This document shows positions 11,369 through 22,569 of a stretch of DNA of 64,000 nucleotides, in pieces. A program made the position numbers and the translations under genes. The DNA is from Isoetes taiwanensis (lineage: Eukaryota > Streptophyta > Lycopodiopsida > Isoetales > Isoetaceae): NCBI GenBank assembly GCA_021234155.1, contig JAJEKV010000072.1, positions 2,108,436 through 2,172,435 on the forward strand, written 5' to 3'. How positions within the stretch are numbered: position 1 is the stretch's first letter; each line of letters opens with the position of its first letter. The notes below the pieces were generated by a model, which was not told the origin of the DNA, searched no databases, and worked only from the letters and a program-made list of their open reading frames with translations.

Positions 11369-11831
11369 CACAAACCATTAACACACAACTACCATTAACA
11401 TTACTAACACAAACCATTGCATTTGACACATTTAAATTAAAATCCCCCTTAAGCCCCCTTTGGTTTGGGTGCATATTCACACGGGGGGTTACTCTGGGCA
11501 ACGAGAGCTGTCGGATGGGCATATTTGCCCTTTATTCCAAGATCTGGACCGTACATAGCGATCCTCGTTTGTGGGGTATGCATGTACAAGTTTTTGTATA
11601 CTGTATATTAAGGTTTGCAAAATACTACGAGGTTTGAGAGAATGTACTTAATGGTGTTAATTTTGTACATGTATTATAAATTTTTTGGGGCTCTCGCTGC
11701 CCTACATAACCCCCCGTGTGAATATATGCACCCAAACCAAAGGGGGTTTAAGGGGGATTTTAATTTAAATGTGTCAAATGCAATGGTTTGTGTTAATAAT
11801 GTTAATGGTAGTTGTGTGTTAATGGTTTGTG
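11369..11831. mobile_element. MITE-like element with ~140 bp terminal inverted repeats
   Basis: The left arm (11369-11508) begins CACAAACCATTAACACACAA. The right arm (11690-11831) is its reverse complement, ending TTGTGTGTTAATGGTTTGTG. The arms match almost base for base through ATTTAAATTAAAATCCCCCTT and TTTGGTTTGGGTGCATAT to GGGCAxCGAGAGC. The internal ~180 bp encodes nothing and has no transposase. Size, lack of coding and long TIRs fit a non-autonomous DNA transposon or foldback element. I do not see a convincing target-site duplication, so the exact ends are uncertain by a few bases. The 83-codon frame spanning the right arm is a by-product. Confidence 0.85.
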
Positions 11832-13020
11832 AAGATGTAGAATCTGAACTTGGCTATGGCATCTAGAAGCCAATGGCCCCCACTAATATGACAGTGGACA
11901 TGCTCTGGCCCTTTGCTTTTTTCCACTCTGCAAGAACTTCATCTCTCTGTAACGTGCTATACCAGCCCATGACCTGCAAATAAAATAGCAATTGGATTAT
12001 AATAGATCTGGCCATAAAATTATACCAGAGTTGAAGAAAACTTTCTGATCAATATAATTACCTGAGCTTTGTTGATTTCTCTTGAAATAGCAAGCGTTAG
12101 TTTAGCTATGAGGTCACTATGCGTTAGTGTAAGTTCTTGTTAGTTGATCTGGATGTTTGTCATGGTCCACTCCAAGGAATTTAACTCTTAATTTTGATGC
12201 TTCAAATATTGAGGGTTCAAAGAGTCTTGCCCTCTGCAAACATCAAGAGAGACAGTGTAAATTTCTTAACAGTTGCAACAGCAGTTCAACAACAACAATA
12301 ACATCATCATCATCACCATGATGACAGTAGTAGCAACAACAATAACAATATGGACGCGTTGCCTTACCACTAGATTTGAGGAGCTTCTTTTTCTCAGTCG
12401 AGTGAGCCCTAGTTGCCTTCTAGTGGAGAGGCTCCTCGTGCCCTTTCTACTCAAAAATCTCGATTCTTCCTTAAGTGCACAAGTTCTTGTGAGGCCTCCA
12501 TAGAAGACCTCACTCCCATGGTGCCTGCCATAGCTACCCGATTTCTCTAAAGACACTTAAATATTAGATGCTCAGCCATCAAATAGTTCTTTACTAGAGA
12601 CCCTGAATAACATAACAATCGCCAGTTTAGCATCTACCAAGGCCATCGCCACGAAGAAAGCCATCGCCAGGCAGATTAGGCAAAGGTTAGGGTAATCGGC
12701 AGGACAGAGCATGCGAGGGACATAATCCGCAAAGCACAAGGTAGGCGGGAAAGTAGTAGACCAATAGGAGCACATTACCAAGATCACCATCTCGACCGTC
12801 CATCTTAACCAAATTTGGACCATTGTTTCCAACCATTTAATGGGACATTCTTTTCACACATATTTTAATTCTCATCCTTAGTTTTCAACCTATCTACTTA
12901 GGGTCAGGTTACATGATGCCGTCAACAACGTTCACATGCCGTCAATGATGGAAAGGGAAGGGGTCACTGCCAAATTTTGATAGGGAAGGAGCCTTGTTGA
13001 CAGCAAAATCCATTCCATCG
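11832..13020. other. Intergenic sequence
   Basis: No supported gene. An ACAACAATAACATCATCATC-type simple repeat lies near 12290-12350. Confidence 0.5.
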
Positions 13021-13024
13021 GCTC

Positions 13025-13645
13025 TTGCATGTAGACGTATGTGGACTTGGGACACGGGATAAACTACTTCATCCTAAGATGGCTGTGCTTTGGTGGCAGA
13101 TTCTTCACAGATGCCCTCGTGTAAATGTGTTTGTCCATAGATTCGATCCTAGAGCGTCAGCATTCTACCCACTGTGCAAGCAAAGGGACGAGACTATTGA
13201 GCATTGTTTCTTTTATGTGATCATCTCCAGCCTGTTTGGTCTTGGCTGCTTTTTCTTTTTCATGTGACATTGACAAGTCAACAAGTGCTCCTGGCTATTT
13301 ATCCTGATACTTAGAATAAGTTGCAGAGCCAAGCATTTCATTTAGCATTAGGATGGTTGTTGTGGTCCATCTGCTTGTAGGGTTTGGATATTCCTCCCGC
13401 AGTTGTCCTCCAAAACGCATAAGCTAGAATTGCTAAGGCCTACCATTGCTCTTCACTTGCTCCTGCCAAGCGACAATTGATATTTGAGTTCTATTTGAGT
13501 GTGTTGTCTTATGCATAGGCTGATAGTTCTATTCAGTGGATCATGATTATCCTCTGAGATTTTATTCCTGCTTGTGCTTTTGTATCTGGCTTTTGGCTTG
13601 GAGTTTCAATAAAGTTTGCGGACCATCAAAAAAAGAAAAAAGGAG
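13025..13645 (+). mobile_element. LINE 3' end: zinc-knuckle (zf-RVT) remnant and poly(A) tail
   Basis: The frame at 13025-13267 reads KMAVLWWQILHRCPRVNVFV and then YPLCKQRDETIEHCFF. This matches the C-terminal zf-RVT region of plant LINE reverse transcriptases (W...L......CxxC......E...H.F). Downstream the sequence is non-coding and ends with AATAAA (13608-13613) and an A-rich tail (about 13628-13645), as expected for a LINE 3' end. It is truncated at 5' and out of frame beyond the knuckle, so inactive. Confidence 0.65.
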
Positions 13646-13649
13646 AAGA

Positions 13650-15060
13650 GTCCGCTTGTCTCCAATCCGTGATACAAGCCGATGTAATGGCATATGATAG
13701 CATGAGAAAATCCGGGTTGATCCATGATCCCCATCCAATGGACGTTGATGAGATACTTCTATTTAGCACTTCGGGATGGCATAGCCTTCAACAACACGAG
13801 GTTCAAACGAGGGAGGGCTAAGAAAGCTTGCAGGCTTGGTAGGGCTGATGTTGTAAAAACATCGTACGAATTCAGTAACTACACTGTATAACTATGTTTT
13901 AAATCTGAAAAATGTTGTTCAGAAATCTAGAAGTTACTGTTTATTGAGTGGCTGGATGTTTTTACTTGTAACTTATCCCCATTTTTTTTTATTATTATTC
14001 TAAGATGTTCTAAGTAAAGGGAGCTCTGAATTTATTTTTAAAACTTAAAAATCAAATGTTGGTCATTCCTTCCTATCCGTTCCCATAATGTTCCAATTGT
14101 TAGGCCCAGTTCTCAAGATGTTCCTGTTCCAGGTAACTATGAAGCAAACTATGACATACTCTATTTAGTAGCCTCCAAGACATACCCTACTTAGAGTGCT
14201 TTCCCGTAAAATTGTAGACCTGAAAAAGTCGTACCAAGGTGAAAAACCTGAAGATCAGAATTGCATTGAGAATACTTAGGACTTATGTCCTAGCCTAAAT
14301 CGAGCAAGACAAGGTGCTCATGGGAACGCTGGAGCTTTGGACCTGACCACAAGAAAACCTCCAGTTTTCGTCCCATGGGAAAGCACACTTAAGGGGGCCT
14401 CCCATGGGACTTGAAACCTAGGAAGCATAGCCAGGCTTATCTGAACATCAGACCTTCCTCGTTCTCATGAACAAGATCCTTTATAGACGTGTGAACATGA
14501 TATCAGCGGGAACTACTCTAGAGCATGACAAAATTCATCGACAAATGCCATGCAAGAAAAAGGAATTACCGGAAGCTAATGACCTGAGCATTGAGAAATA
14601 GATATGCCTTTCTTTTGTACGACATTTCAAACGTGGCCCTGTCCAGTTCAGCTGTTTAGGAACACCTTCGCGGGAGACGTGACCGGGAGGAAACCTCTAG
14701 GTTTCGGGCTCATGGGAAACCCCTTAGTACTTAGGCTGAAATCACACTACGGCTAAACTCAATTAAATACGTGGCAAGTTTAGGCAGGTGTTTAGCCCCA
14801 AAAACATTCTGCCACTACTCGATATGACACTATCGTGTCCAAATTATTCAAAAAGTCTTCCATGTCATCTGCCACATAAGCAGAAATAATATGTGACAGA
14901 ACCTGATGAATTTTGATAGGGCTTTTGTAGTCGCTTTTTATCCTTCCGATCTCTGTTATTCTTCATGAAAATTAGTTTATTTCTACTATAATCTAGGCTG
15001 AAATGGCTTTTTGCTCATGTATATGCCAAAAGCCCCATCCATGTTACCCGAAATCTGATA
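13650..15060. other. Intergenic sequence
   Basis: No gene or clear repeat seen. The CCCATGGGAAxC motif recurs at about 14370-14410 and as CATGGGAAACC at 14711. Confidence 0.5.
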
Positions 15061-15077
15061 GAAATCATAGTTTCAAG

Positions 15078-15146
15078 GTTGAAAAGCTTTGATGGAAAAG
15101 CTCTGATGCGAGTTTAGAAAAGCTCTGATGGAAAAGCTCTGATGCA
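15078..15146. repeat. Short tandem repeat, GAAAAGCTxTGATG unit
   Basis: Four copies of AAAAGCTCTGATG or AAAAGCTTTGATG, arranged as a duplicated pair with a spacer. This places repeated short peptides in the minus-strand frame at 15073-15450, which otherwise has no recognisable domain. Confidence 0.7.
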
Positions 15147-15639
15147 ATTTTTGCAAAAAGACCTTAATCTTTTCTCGGTTCCTCTTGATCCATCGCTTGG
15201 CTCTTCCTTTTGATCCGTCTTTCACAGGTTTTTCCAACGATTTCCAGACTACATGCATCGCTTTCCCAACGATTTCGCAACGGATCTGGACTCCAGCAAT
15301 TTCCAGAAAGCTTCCACTGGATTGCATGAACAGGTACTTTTTGGGCATGCCGCATGATCTCCTGCCAGATTGCATGAGCAGGTGGATGACGTGATGCCTG
15401 CCGAAAGTTGGAACAGGGAAAATCCCCGTCCAAAAATATATGGGTGCCAAAAGGCTGACTGGGCATTTGGCACCCTAGTGTGATATTGTGGTGCATGCCT
15501 AAACTCCAAATGTCATATGGTTCTTCATTTAGAATTTTTCAGTTTGGCCTTTAGTGTGATTCCACCCTTAGTAGCCTTCCTAGATAGCCATCGTGGTGAT
15601 GGTAATTAGGGCTACAATCGATGCTCCGTATACAGGAAT

Positions 15640-15773
15640 GGCTCTTTACATGCCATTCCTGGCGTGGAAACAGGCTCTTTACATGCCATTCCTGGCATGG
15701 AAACAGAGCGACGCGCGAAGCGCGGAGCCCTCCTGTTTTCATGCCAGGAATGACATGTAAAGAGCTGCTCCTG
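15640..15773. repeat. 33 bp tandem pair plus inverted third copy
   Basis: GGCTCTTTACATGCCATTCC begins a 33-base unit at 15640 and again at 15673, differing by one base. An inverted copy (CATGCCAGGAATGACATGTA core) lies at about 15731-15773. The centre is a GC-rich ACGCGCGAAGCGCGG. The whole could fold into a long stem, and it looks like the relic of a foldback element. Confidence 0.8.
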
Positions 15774-15816
15774 TAACGTGGAGACCACTAAATTGACATT
15801 CAGCGCGGCTCCAAGA

Positions 15817-15917
15817 ATTCGGAATGCAAGTAAACAGAGCGGAATATGAGGTAAAAACAGTGCAATGTGAGGTAAAGGTGTCGGAATGCAGGTAAAAGAG
15901 GGGAACGTGAGGTAAAT
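15817..15917. repeat. ~20 bp tandem repeat, GGAATGNAGGTAAA consensus
   Basis: Five imperfect copies of a 20-21 base unit (GGAATGCAAGTAAA, GGAATATGAGGTAAA, GCAATGTGAGGTAAA, GGAATGCAGGTAAA, GGAACGTGAGGTAAA) run head to tail about 650 bases upstream of the three-repeat gene. The regular spacing could serve as a binding array, but this is inference. Confidence 0.65.
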
Positions 15918-15989
15918 CGCCAGAATAACACTGCATACATGCCGTGAAAGAAAGCAGCCACGTGGCGCAATAGGATTGGACATCAAGGC

Positions 15990-16440
15990 TGAATGTGAAT
16001 TAGGGCGAGGTCACATGAAGATATCAACATCTTCCGGTAGACGTCAAAAACAGAGAACAGAGGGGTCACATGGAGCTTTTTGACATGAATCTCTTCATGT
16101 TGACATCAATCCATCCCACCGTCTCTCTCCTCGGTTGGACGGATTCATGTCAACATGAATCTCTTGGATATCAGCACGTGGCAGATCTCAGGGTACTTGG
16201 CAGCAATCCAGAAATCAGCAGGAAGAACAAGAACGGCAAGAACGGATGGTGCGTTTGGATCTTCATGCCCTGTTTCTATAGCTGCGTTCATGTTGACATG
16301 GAAGAGTCCCTATTGACATCTTCATGTGACCATACCCTTAATGGTTTTTACGGATGGAGGGGGACCACAACTCAAGCGGTTGTAACGTGTCTACGTCGAG
16401 ACGGCAAGAACAATGCAAAAATGCCTATCAGCTAACATAC
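15990..16440. other. Upstream region of the three-repeat gene with TGACATGAATCTCT repeats
   Basis: TGACATGAATCTCTTCATGT (near 16079) and TCAACATGAATCTCTTGG (near 16157) share a core, and CATGTTGACATxxA recurs near 16097 and 16289. I see no gene here. Confidence 0.45.
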
Positions 16441-16515
16441 CACTTTTTATGGTTCATTTACGTGGAAGCAAGAGGGCGCGACTAGGTATAGAAAGTTGCC
16501 ATGCAGTATCAAGCT

Positions 16516-16523
16516 TATATATT
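16516..16523 (+). promoter_or_regulatory. Candidate TATA box of the three-repeat gene
   Basis: CTTATATATTTGG lies about 45 bases before the chosen ATG (16565), which would leave a very short leader. It is the only good TATA match close to the start. Confidence 0.35.
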
Positions 16524-16564
16524 TGGTGGATGCATTGCCCTCTCTCCACGGAAGGAAAGCAAGG

Positions 16565-18126
16565 ATGGCTATGGCGGAGCAGGAGGTCAGAATCCCAAGC
16601 GATGAGCAGCTAGAAGCCCGCATGTCTCCCGAGGTCCGTTCCATATACCATAACCTGAAGGGCATCCGTGACAAGCTCTTCAAGATCAAGCACTCCAAGC
16701 AAATCCATACCATGGATGACCTCCGCCATTACCAGCAGATGCTTGACGCTATTGATTCTAAACGTGGTAACAACGGTGTCTTTGCCCCTGCCCCTGATGG
16801 CTTTGTTCCTCCCGGCCAGGCTGCTTGCCGTGAGGTTCTTGATGAGGCTTATGGTGAGTTTCCTTCTTTTTCCATTTTCTTTTTTCCCTGGTTGTTTTGA
16901 TGCTTGCTTAATGACTTTCTTGTTGAAGATTCGTTCCTTCCAAAGGTTTGTTTTTTTCATTTTTAAAATTCTATGTTGAGGCCCTTCAGCTTGCCTCTGA
17001 GACTATCTACATTTACCTATCTTGGAGGTCGAATTTGAGCTTCTGATTAGTGTAGCAAAGAATCTCTACTGCATTTGCTCGCTTTGCCTTCAATTTCGTT
17101 AGCAATTGCTTGTCTTATTGCTAAATTATTTGAAGATGAAACTACTCAAATTCGGTACTACTTAATCTTACATATAATTGGGTCAACAATGTTTCTAACA
17201 TGTCATCTTAAGGACTTTTAACTATTAAACAACGTTTTAGCGTGTCACAAAAAGGACCTAGCTGATATTTCATAGTGGATCTAACATAATTAATCTGAAA
17301 AAGTGTGCTGATTGGATGAGGTTTTGCTTAATTCATTATTTTATTTTATTTTATTTTTTTTAATTTTAACCTCTCAGGTTAGTCATTTTTTAGATTTGGT
17401 TGAGGATCTGAAGGTCAGTGCCAGCGAAATGAATGCCGATATGTTTCAAACTTATAGAACACTTTGTGGAATTGAAAGGAAACTGAAGTGGTTTAAAAGT
17501 AGAAAGTCTTGTTCATGGGAGGACCTCAGACATTATCAACAGATGGTGAATGGAATTGATAGCCGGCGAGTCGATGGGATATTTTGTGGTAGTCCAACTA
17601 CTAACATACCAGCAGGTCAAGCTGCATGTGCTGATGCATTGGACCGATGTTACAGTGAGTTAGTTCACCCTTCAAATTTAAACTTCATTTAGTTGCTTCT
17701 ACTACATAGAGAACTTTTTAAAATTGTATAGATTTCTCAACTATTTGTAATTTGTTTTTTCTAGACTTTGGTAATTTGTTGTGCCCTAGATAATTATTTT
17801 GTGTGTTGACATTTTCTTTAGAACTCTTGGATGAACTTAAAGAAGTAGCAGTGGACATGAATTCAGAAATGAAGCCAGTATATAACGCTCTTGTTAACTT
17901 GAGGGACACATTAGAGCAGTTGAAGGCTACTGCTAACATGTCAACGGAGCGTCTTGGAAACATTCAAGCAAAGGTTGATGCTATGGAGGAGAAGGTTAGT
18001 GCAATTGATGTTGGACGACATGAGGGCATATTTGCTGGCTCCTTGGCAATGCCATCTGGCCAGCTTCTCTGCGCAGATTTGCTTGCTCAATGTCGTCAAG
18101 TGATTGCTGACCTTAGAATGTTTTAG
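16565..18126 (+). CDS. Three-repeat protein of unknown function, 284 aa, three exons
   Basis: The exons are 16565-16853, 17394-17654 and 17822-18126, each with GT/AG introns, joining in frame to 855 bases including TAG. Both introns are phase 1 and fall at the same point of a repeated ~90-residue module. Module 1 has DLRHYQQMLDAIDSKR and PPGQAACREVLDEAY. Module 2 has DLRHYQQMVNGIDSRR and PAGQAACADALDRCY. Module 3 keeps EGIFAGS and PSGQLLCADLLAQC but has lost the DLRHYQQM core. Each module then runs into LxxxLK. There is no signal peptide or membrane segment; the protein is mostly charged and helical, with heptad-like stretches in module 3. The ATG at 16565 was chosen because MAMAEQEVRIP starts the hydrophilic part; an in-frame ATG at 16496 would add a hydrophobic stretch overlapping the TATA. 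The gene looks intact. I do not recognise the family. Confidence 0.85.
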
Positions 18127-21100
18127 TTGTTCGCATGTTTTTTATCGATGCTTTGCTTTTTTCGAACTGTTTAATGTTCTTCGTCAAAGCAGTTTTGAGT
18201 CACTAGATAAAAATGTTTGTCTTACTGCTGAAGTAGTGGGGCAAATATTGATGTAGAATGTATATATGAATTTAGCTGAATATTTAATGGGACTATGCAT
18301 AATGTAGAGCTCTTGGCAGATCTTAGAGAGTCGTTGGCTGGTTTAAAATTGAAAAATGAGAGCTAAATATTCAGTAGATGCATAAATGTAGAGTTCAGGG
18401 TTCTATTTTTGTTGCTTGATGATATACTAAGTAGCATAACATTTTATAACCGCTAGGAAAATGCCCGAGTGTTGTGCTTCAATTATCCAATGTGTTGTGC
18501 TTCAACAATCATGTCACTTTTACTTATCAAGAAAACGAAATTTACTTGTATCAAAAGAATAAATTGAATTACAAATGGGTACTTGTTAGTTACGTGCCAA
18601 AGAGACACTCCAAATATTGAATGGTCGTAATTAGCAGGATTGTAATAGTAATTTGCAATTACTCCACGTATGTACCATAATATAGTGGACATAGTTCCAT
18701 ATCCTCCTCAACCATTAAAGCAAATTCATCGTCAAAAACAGGCCACCATGCCTCCAACCATTGCAACATGCTATGAGATAGATTTGAGTTCATTTGTGGA
18801 ATCAGAAATCATTTCATCGATTTCCTGAACTACTGGTGAAACATCATGGGCACAAAAACAGCCTTGCTTCAGGCAAATGGATGAACTGCAACATGTGGCC
18901 CGTGTACATCGGTCGGTATAAGATCTTTTGAAGGCATGTTTTTGTTAAGGGATGTGCAAAATCAGTGTTACTCTTCAGAACAAGGTCTTCTCTTACAATC
19001 ATATTCCATGATCTACTTCGTGAATTTCAGAATCCAGAATTCTATTTTCCGCAATACTACAACCAGCTGAGAAAAATGCGATCAGATCTATTCTAGAGAA
19101 ACTATTCGAGTTTTCAGAAAACCCATTTATCAAGCCTAAAAATTTTATCCCTACTCTTTTGATCATTCTAAGCATGCTTCCGAGCTTCACTAGCATGGCG
19201 TGGCGGCAGCAAATGATAGAAATGCTTGATACCATTGCTGCCGATTCAGAAGAAAAAAATAGAGCAAATATTAGTATTCACAAGAAACATGTTGTAGATC
19301 CAGCTCAAATGGGTTGGCCCATAAAAAAAACAGATGTATGAGACCCGGTTTTGGACGGAATAGCCATAGCCGAGGATCAACAAAGTTTAGAAACGATTTA
19401 GGCGCAGGCGCAAATGAATTTAGGGGGTTGAATTCTGGCATCGATCTGCAACAGGCACGGTTAGGTATTTTTCTCAACCGTACTTTTGCCTAGATCAAAA
19501 TCTAAGGGTCAGGTGAACGTCCACATCGAATTTTAAGACACGTGGATAGCCTAGGGCTTCGAGATAATGTGCCACCTGAGGTTGAGCTGTTGCGCTAGAA
19601 AAAAAAAAAAAAAAAAAATAGCTAGAAGCACACCAGAAGGCTTTAGCAAGGTAAGACTTGTCGGGTTTTTATATTAGGTTTGGTGTCATTAGACTGCGAC
19701 TGGCGGCTAATCTTTTTCCTTTATTTTTCATTTGAGGAAGCAATAGTTCTTGATTTTGCTTTGCACAGATAGATGACAGTGTTGAATAGAGCTAAATCTA
19801 ATCTAGCTGAAGAAGAAATGGCATGGTAAGATTGTGGTAGTAAAAAATTGTATTATTTTAATGGCAAAAGTTACAATGTTAGTTAACATATTAGATTTAT
19901 CCCCTTAGCAGGAGAACTAATATTTCTTGGACTTTGTAGAAGTACTTGATGTTGTTTTGGCCATGTTAGATGGTTTGGTGCGTTTTGAATTAGTTTTTTT
20001 CCTTTTGTATGTGGTTCTCCTTTGCAAGCTTATGCTATAAAGGATCTCGGTCTTAAAGTTGTGAAATGATCTCAACATCAGTATCATGTTGCCGCATGAC
20101 TGACGACACTAAGCTTGTATAAAGATGTGGAAAATCGTTGAGAAATAAACAGGCTAGAACCTCGTCACTGGTCACCGCCATACTTTCAACTTGCTTGTTG
20201 TCGTTTTAAAATATCATAACATTCTCAAGTATGGAGGTCAATTTGTAGGCACTAGCTTGCCATTTATTTTCTTATTAATCATCCAATAGCAATAGCTGAA
20301 TGACTAAAGAATTAACTATTAGGAAAATGGTCAAGAACATGCAACTTTGGTTGTGTTTTAGACAGTCAACATCATTTGCACGTTGTCGTAAAACTTGTAC
20401 ATGGCAGGACATTTTTACGTGGCAGGACATGCTCTAATTAGTTAAGGATGCGTTCTAATTCTTTTATAAGTGACATCTTGAATATCGCTGAATTTGATAA
20501 GATGGGTTATTCAACATAGTTTAGCACAGCTTCAACCCGTGGAACATAATCCATCTATAGTATAGCCTTATGTCCAATTGATTTTCCAGGTTCTCAAGTA
20601 GATCCTTAAGACTGGAATGCTCAAACTAGCTCTGACTATTTGGAAAGAAATGCCCTAGGATCATTTGTTTGCAAGAGCTCCTTCAATTGTCTGTGTAATG
20701 CTACAATGTGGATGCTTCAGATTTTATTCTGTAAACCTAAGTCGGTTCTCCTGCCATGTTTTATACTCATCATAAAAAATATTATGGCTACTACTAAGAA
20801 AGGATTTTGTTTACTCAAGTAGAGATAAGATGAAAAGAACACAATTTCTTATGCTTTTTAGAGACTCTTAAGACGGAACTAACCTCTGCCTACAAGAAAT
20901 CTGCGGAGGAGGACGAATTGCTAAATGCACCAAGACATATTGCCCCCTAAATATAAAATGGGAATGACGTTTTCCAATCTAGTAGTAGAATTCATACCTT
21001 TTTCACACTTCCTGAAAATGAAGTTTTTACCTGTTCAATATCATGAGAAGAAATTAAAAGCCCTTCCTGGATCAATTATGAACTCTAGTTGTATCTGGCT

Positions 21101-21190
21101 GCTCATTGCATGCAATTGAACAGATCTTGTGATTGCTGGAACTCAACCCAGGTCTTCCTAACAAAAATTGTTCATTGTTATTTATCATTT
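18127..21190. other. Intergenic sequence downstream of the three-repeat gene
   Basis: No supported gene. It includes a 20-base oligo(A) near 19600-19618 and several frames under 85 codons without motifs. GTGGCAGGACAT-type duplications occur near 20400-20430. Confidence 0.5.
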
Positions 21191-21625
21191 TTCTGACTTT
21201 AACCAAGTCTTCCCACCAGCAAATTGCAGCATACATGTTTGATAGCGGCACATATGATGCTATTGTCCCTGGATCCAAACTTGAAACGCATTTTGCAGCT
21301 TGCTTTGCATTTCTTATATTCTGGTGTACCACAGAAGCACCCAGCATAGCCATCCATGCAGTGGGTTCTATTACCATGTGATTTATCGAGTCCTCAGCGT
21401 TCCAGCATGTCTGACCTTCCCAACAAATCAATGAAGCAATTATGGTGCTCCACTGTTGGTGCAAACCAATATTCTTTACTCATGAACAGGAAAATGGAAA
21501 CCATGATCCAAATGGCTAGCATGGCTGCATGCAGAAAGAATGCTTCCAAGGAGAATATTGTTAGCCATAGACTCTGTCTTCTTGTTGCATGTTTTGGAAA
21601 AGTCTAACATAACCATGTTGTATAT
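21190..21625 (-). pseudogene. PPR protein (PLS class, E-domain region) pseudogene
   Basis: Minus-strand pieces read in order: NNILLGSILSACSHASHLDH, then APTVEHHNCFIDLLGRSDML, then VIEPTAWMAMLGASVVHQNI, then ASYVPLSNMYAAICWWEDLV with KVRKM. These follow the standard C-terminal order of plant organellar PPR editing factors (SVLSACSHxG, VEHYxCxVDLLGR, P.WxALLGAC, YVLLSNIYAAxxxWxxVxKVR). Stops and frame shifts separate the pieces, for example TGA after the DLLGR block, so the gene is dead. No DYW domain is visible to the left. Confidence 0.7.
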
Positions 21626-22474
21626 ATGATGCACAATGACACTCTATGTTAGGACTTTATGCACAAAGCCCAACATATAGTACCTGTATCACTATATTTG
21701 ATGATATGTTTGGCTGCCTTTGATAGCATTCAACTAGTAATGTTTGTAACATTCTATAACCAGGTCCCACCAAACTTCTAAATGCAATCTGCAAATCCCA
21801 AGTGTCATCATTCCATAAACCAGTTCTTTCTCTAGAAACAAATATAAACAGACTTTAGATTTACCTTTAATGCTTCGTTCCCCTTTAAAAGATGTGTTAC
21901 AATTACAATCACCTCAACGCCTAGTTTCTGTCTATCATCCTGCATTCAACAAGGAAACAATACGGACAAAACATTCACCTTCCTGAAAAAGTGTTTGATA
22001 ATGCTGCACAATTTACACCCAAATAATCAGCGACAAAAAATCATCAACAATAATCAGATAAAGAAAGTAGCTAGCAGAATCCAGAGACTTACAAAGAGGT
22101 CTGCGTATAATCGGATCAAGAAGCATTTCCATCCCATTTGCATGCTAATTTGTTCTTGATTGAGATAAGAACAAGTACTTTACACATAATTCCATCTGAT
22201 CTTGCTCTGAAACTGGAGGTAGCTGTGCAAAACAATGAAATAAATTGGTTATCAGTAAAAATGTAAAGCCAAAACACCACAGAGACCTATCATCATTTCC
22301 TAGATAACCCACATGCAATGTCATTGACAAGTGTAATATTCATTCATTCCCTTCCAACAACCTTAAATTAAATATTAGCTTATGTATACTGGCAGAGACT
22401 GCATTCGATTGCTCATATGGGGACCCCAGATCTTCTCTAGCATGTACTATTGGGTTTCAAGTCCTACTATACCA

Positions 22475-22564
22475 CTTTCTAAACTTGTAGATGCAATGCT
22501 GCTGTTTGAGCATATGCCTAAGCATAATGTGGTCTTTTGGTCAGCAATTATTGCTGGTGCATGA
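22475..22564 (+). pseudogene. PPR motif fragment
   Basis: The frame reads AMLLFEHMPKHNVVFWSAII followed by AGA and a stop. This is a clear L/S-type PPR signature (AxxLFDxMPxRNVVSWNAMIAG). It lies on the strand opposite to the PPR pseudogene at 21190-21625, so the two are separate insertions or an inverted pair. Confidence 0.55.
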
Positions 22565-22569
22565 AAAAA

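Noticed and set aside
12266-12556. Overlapping frames rich in Val/Leu/Asn near 12.3 kb
   Set aside because: Created by ACA/ATC simple repeats.
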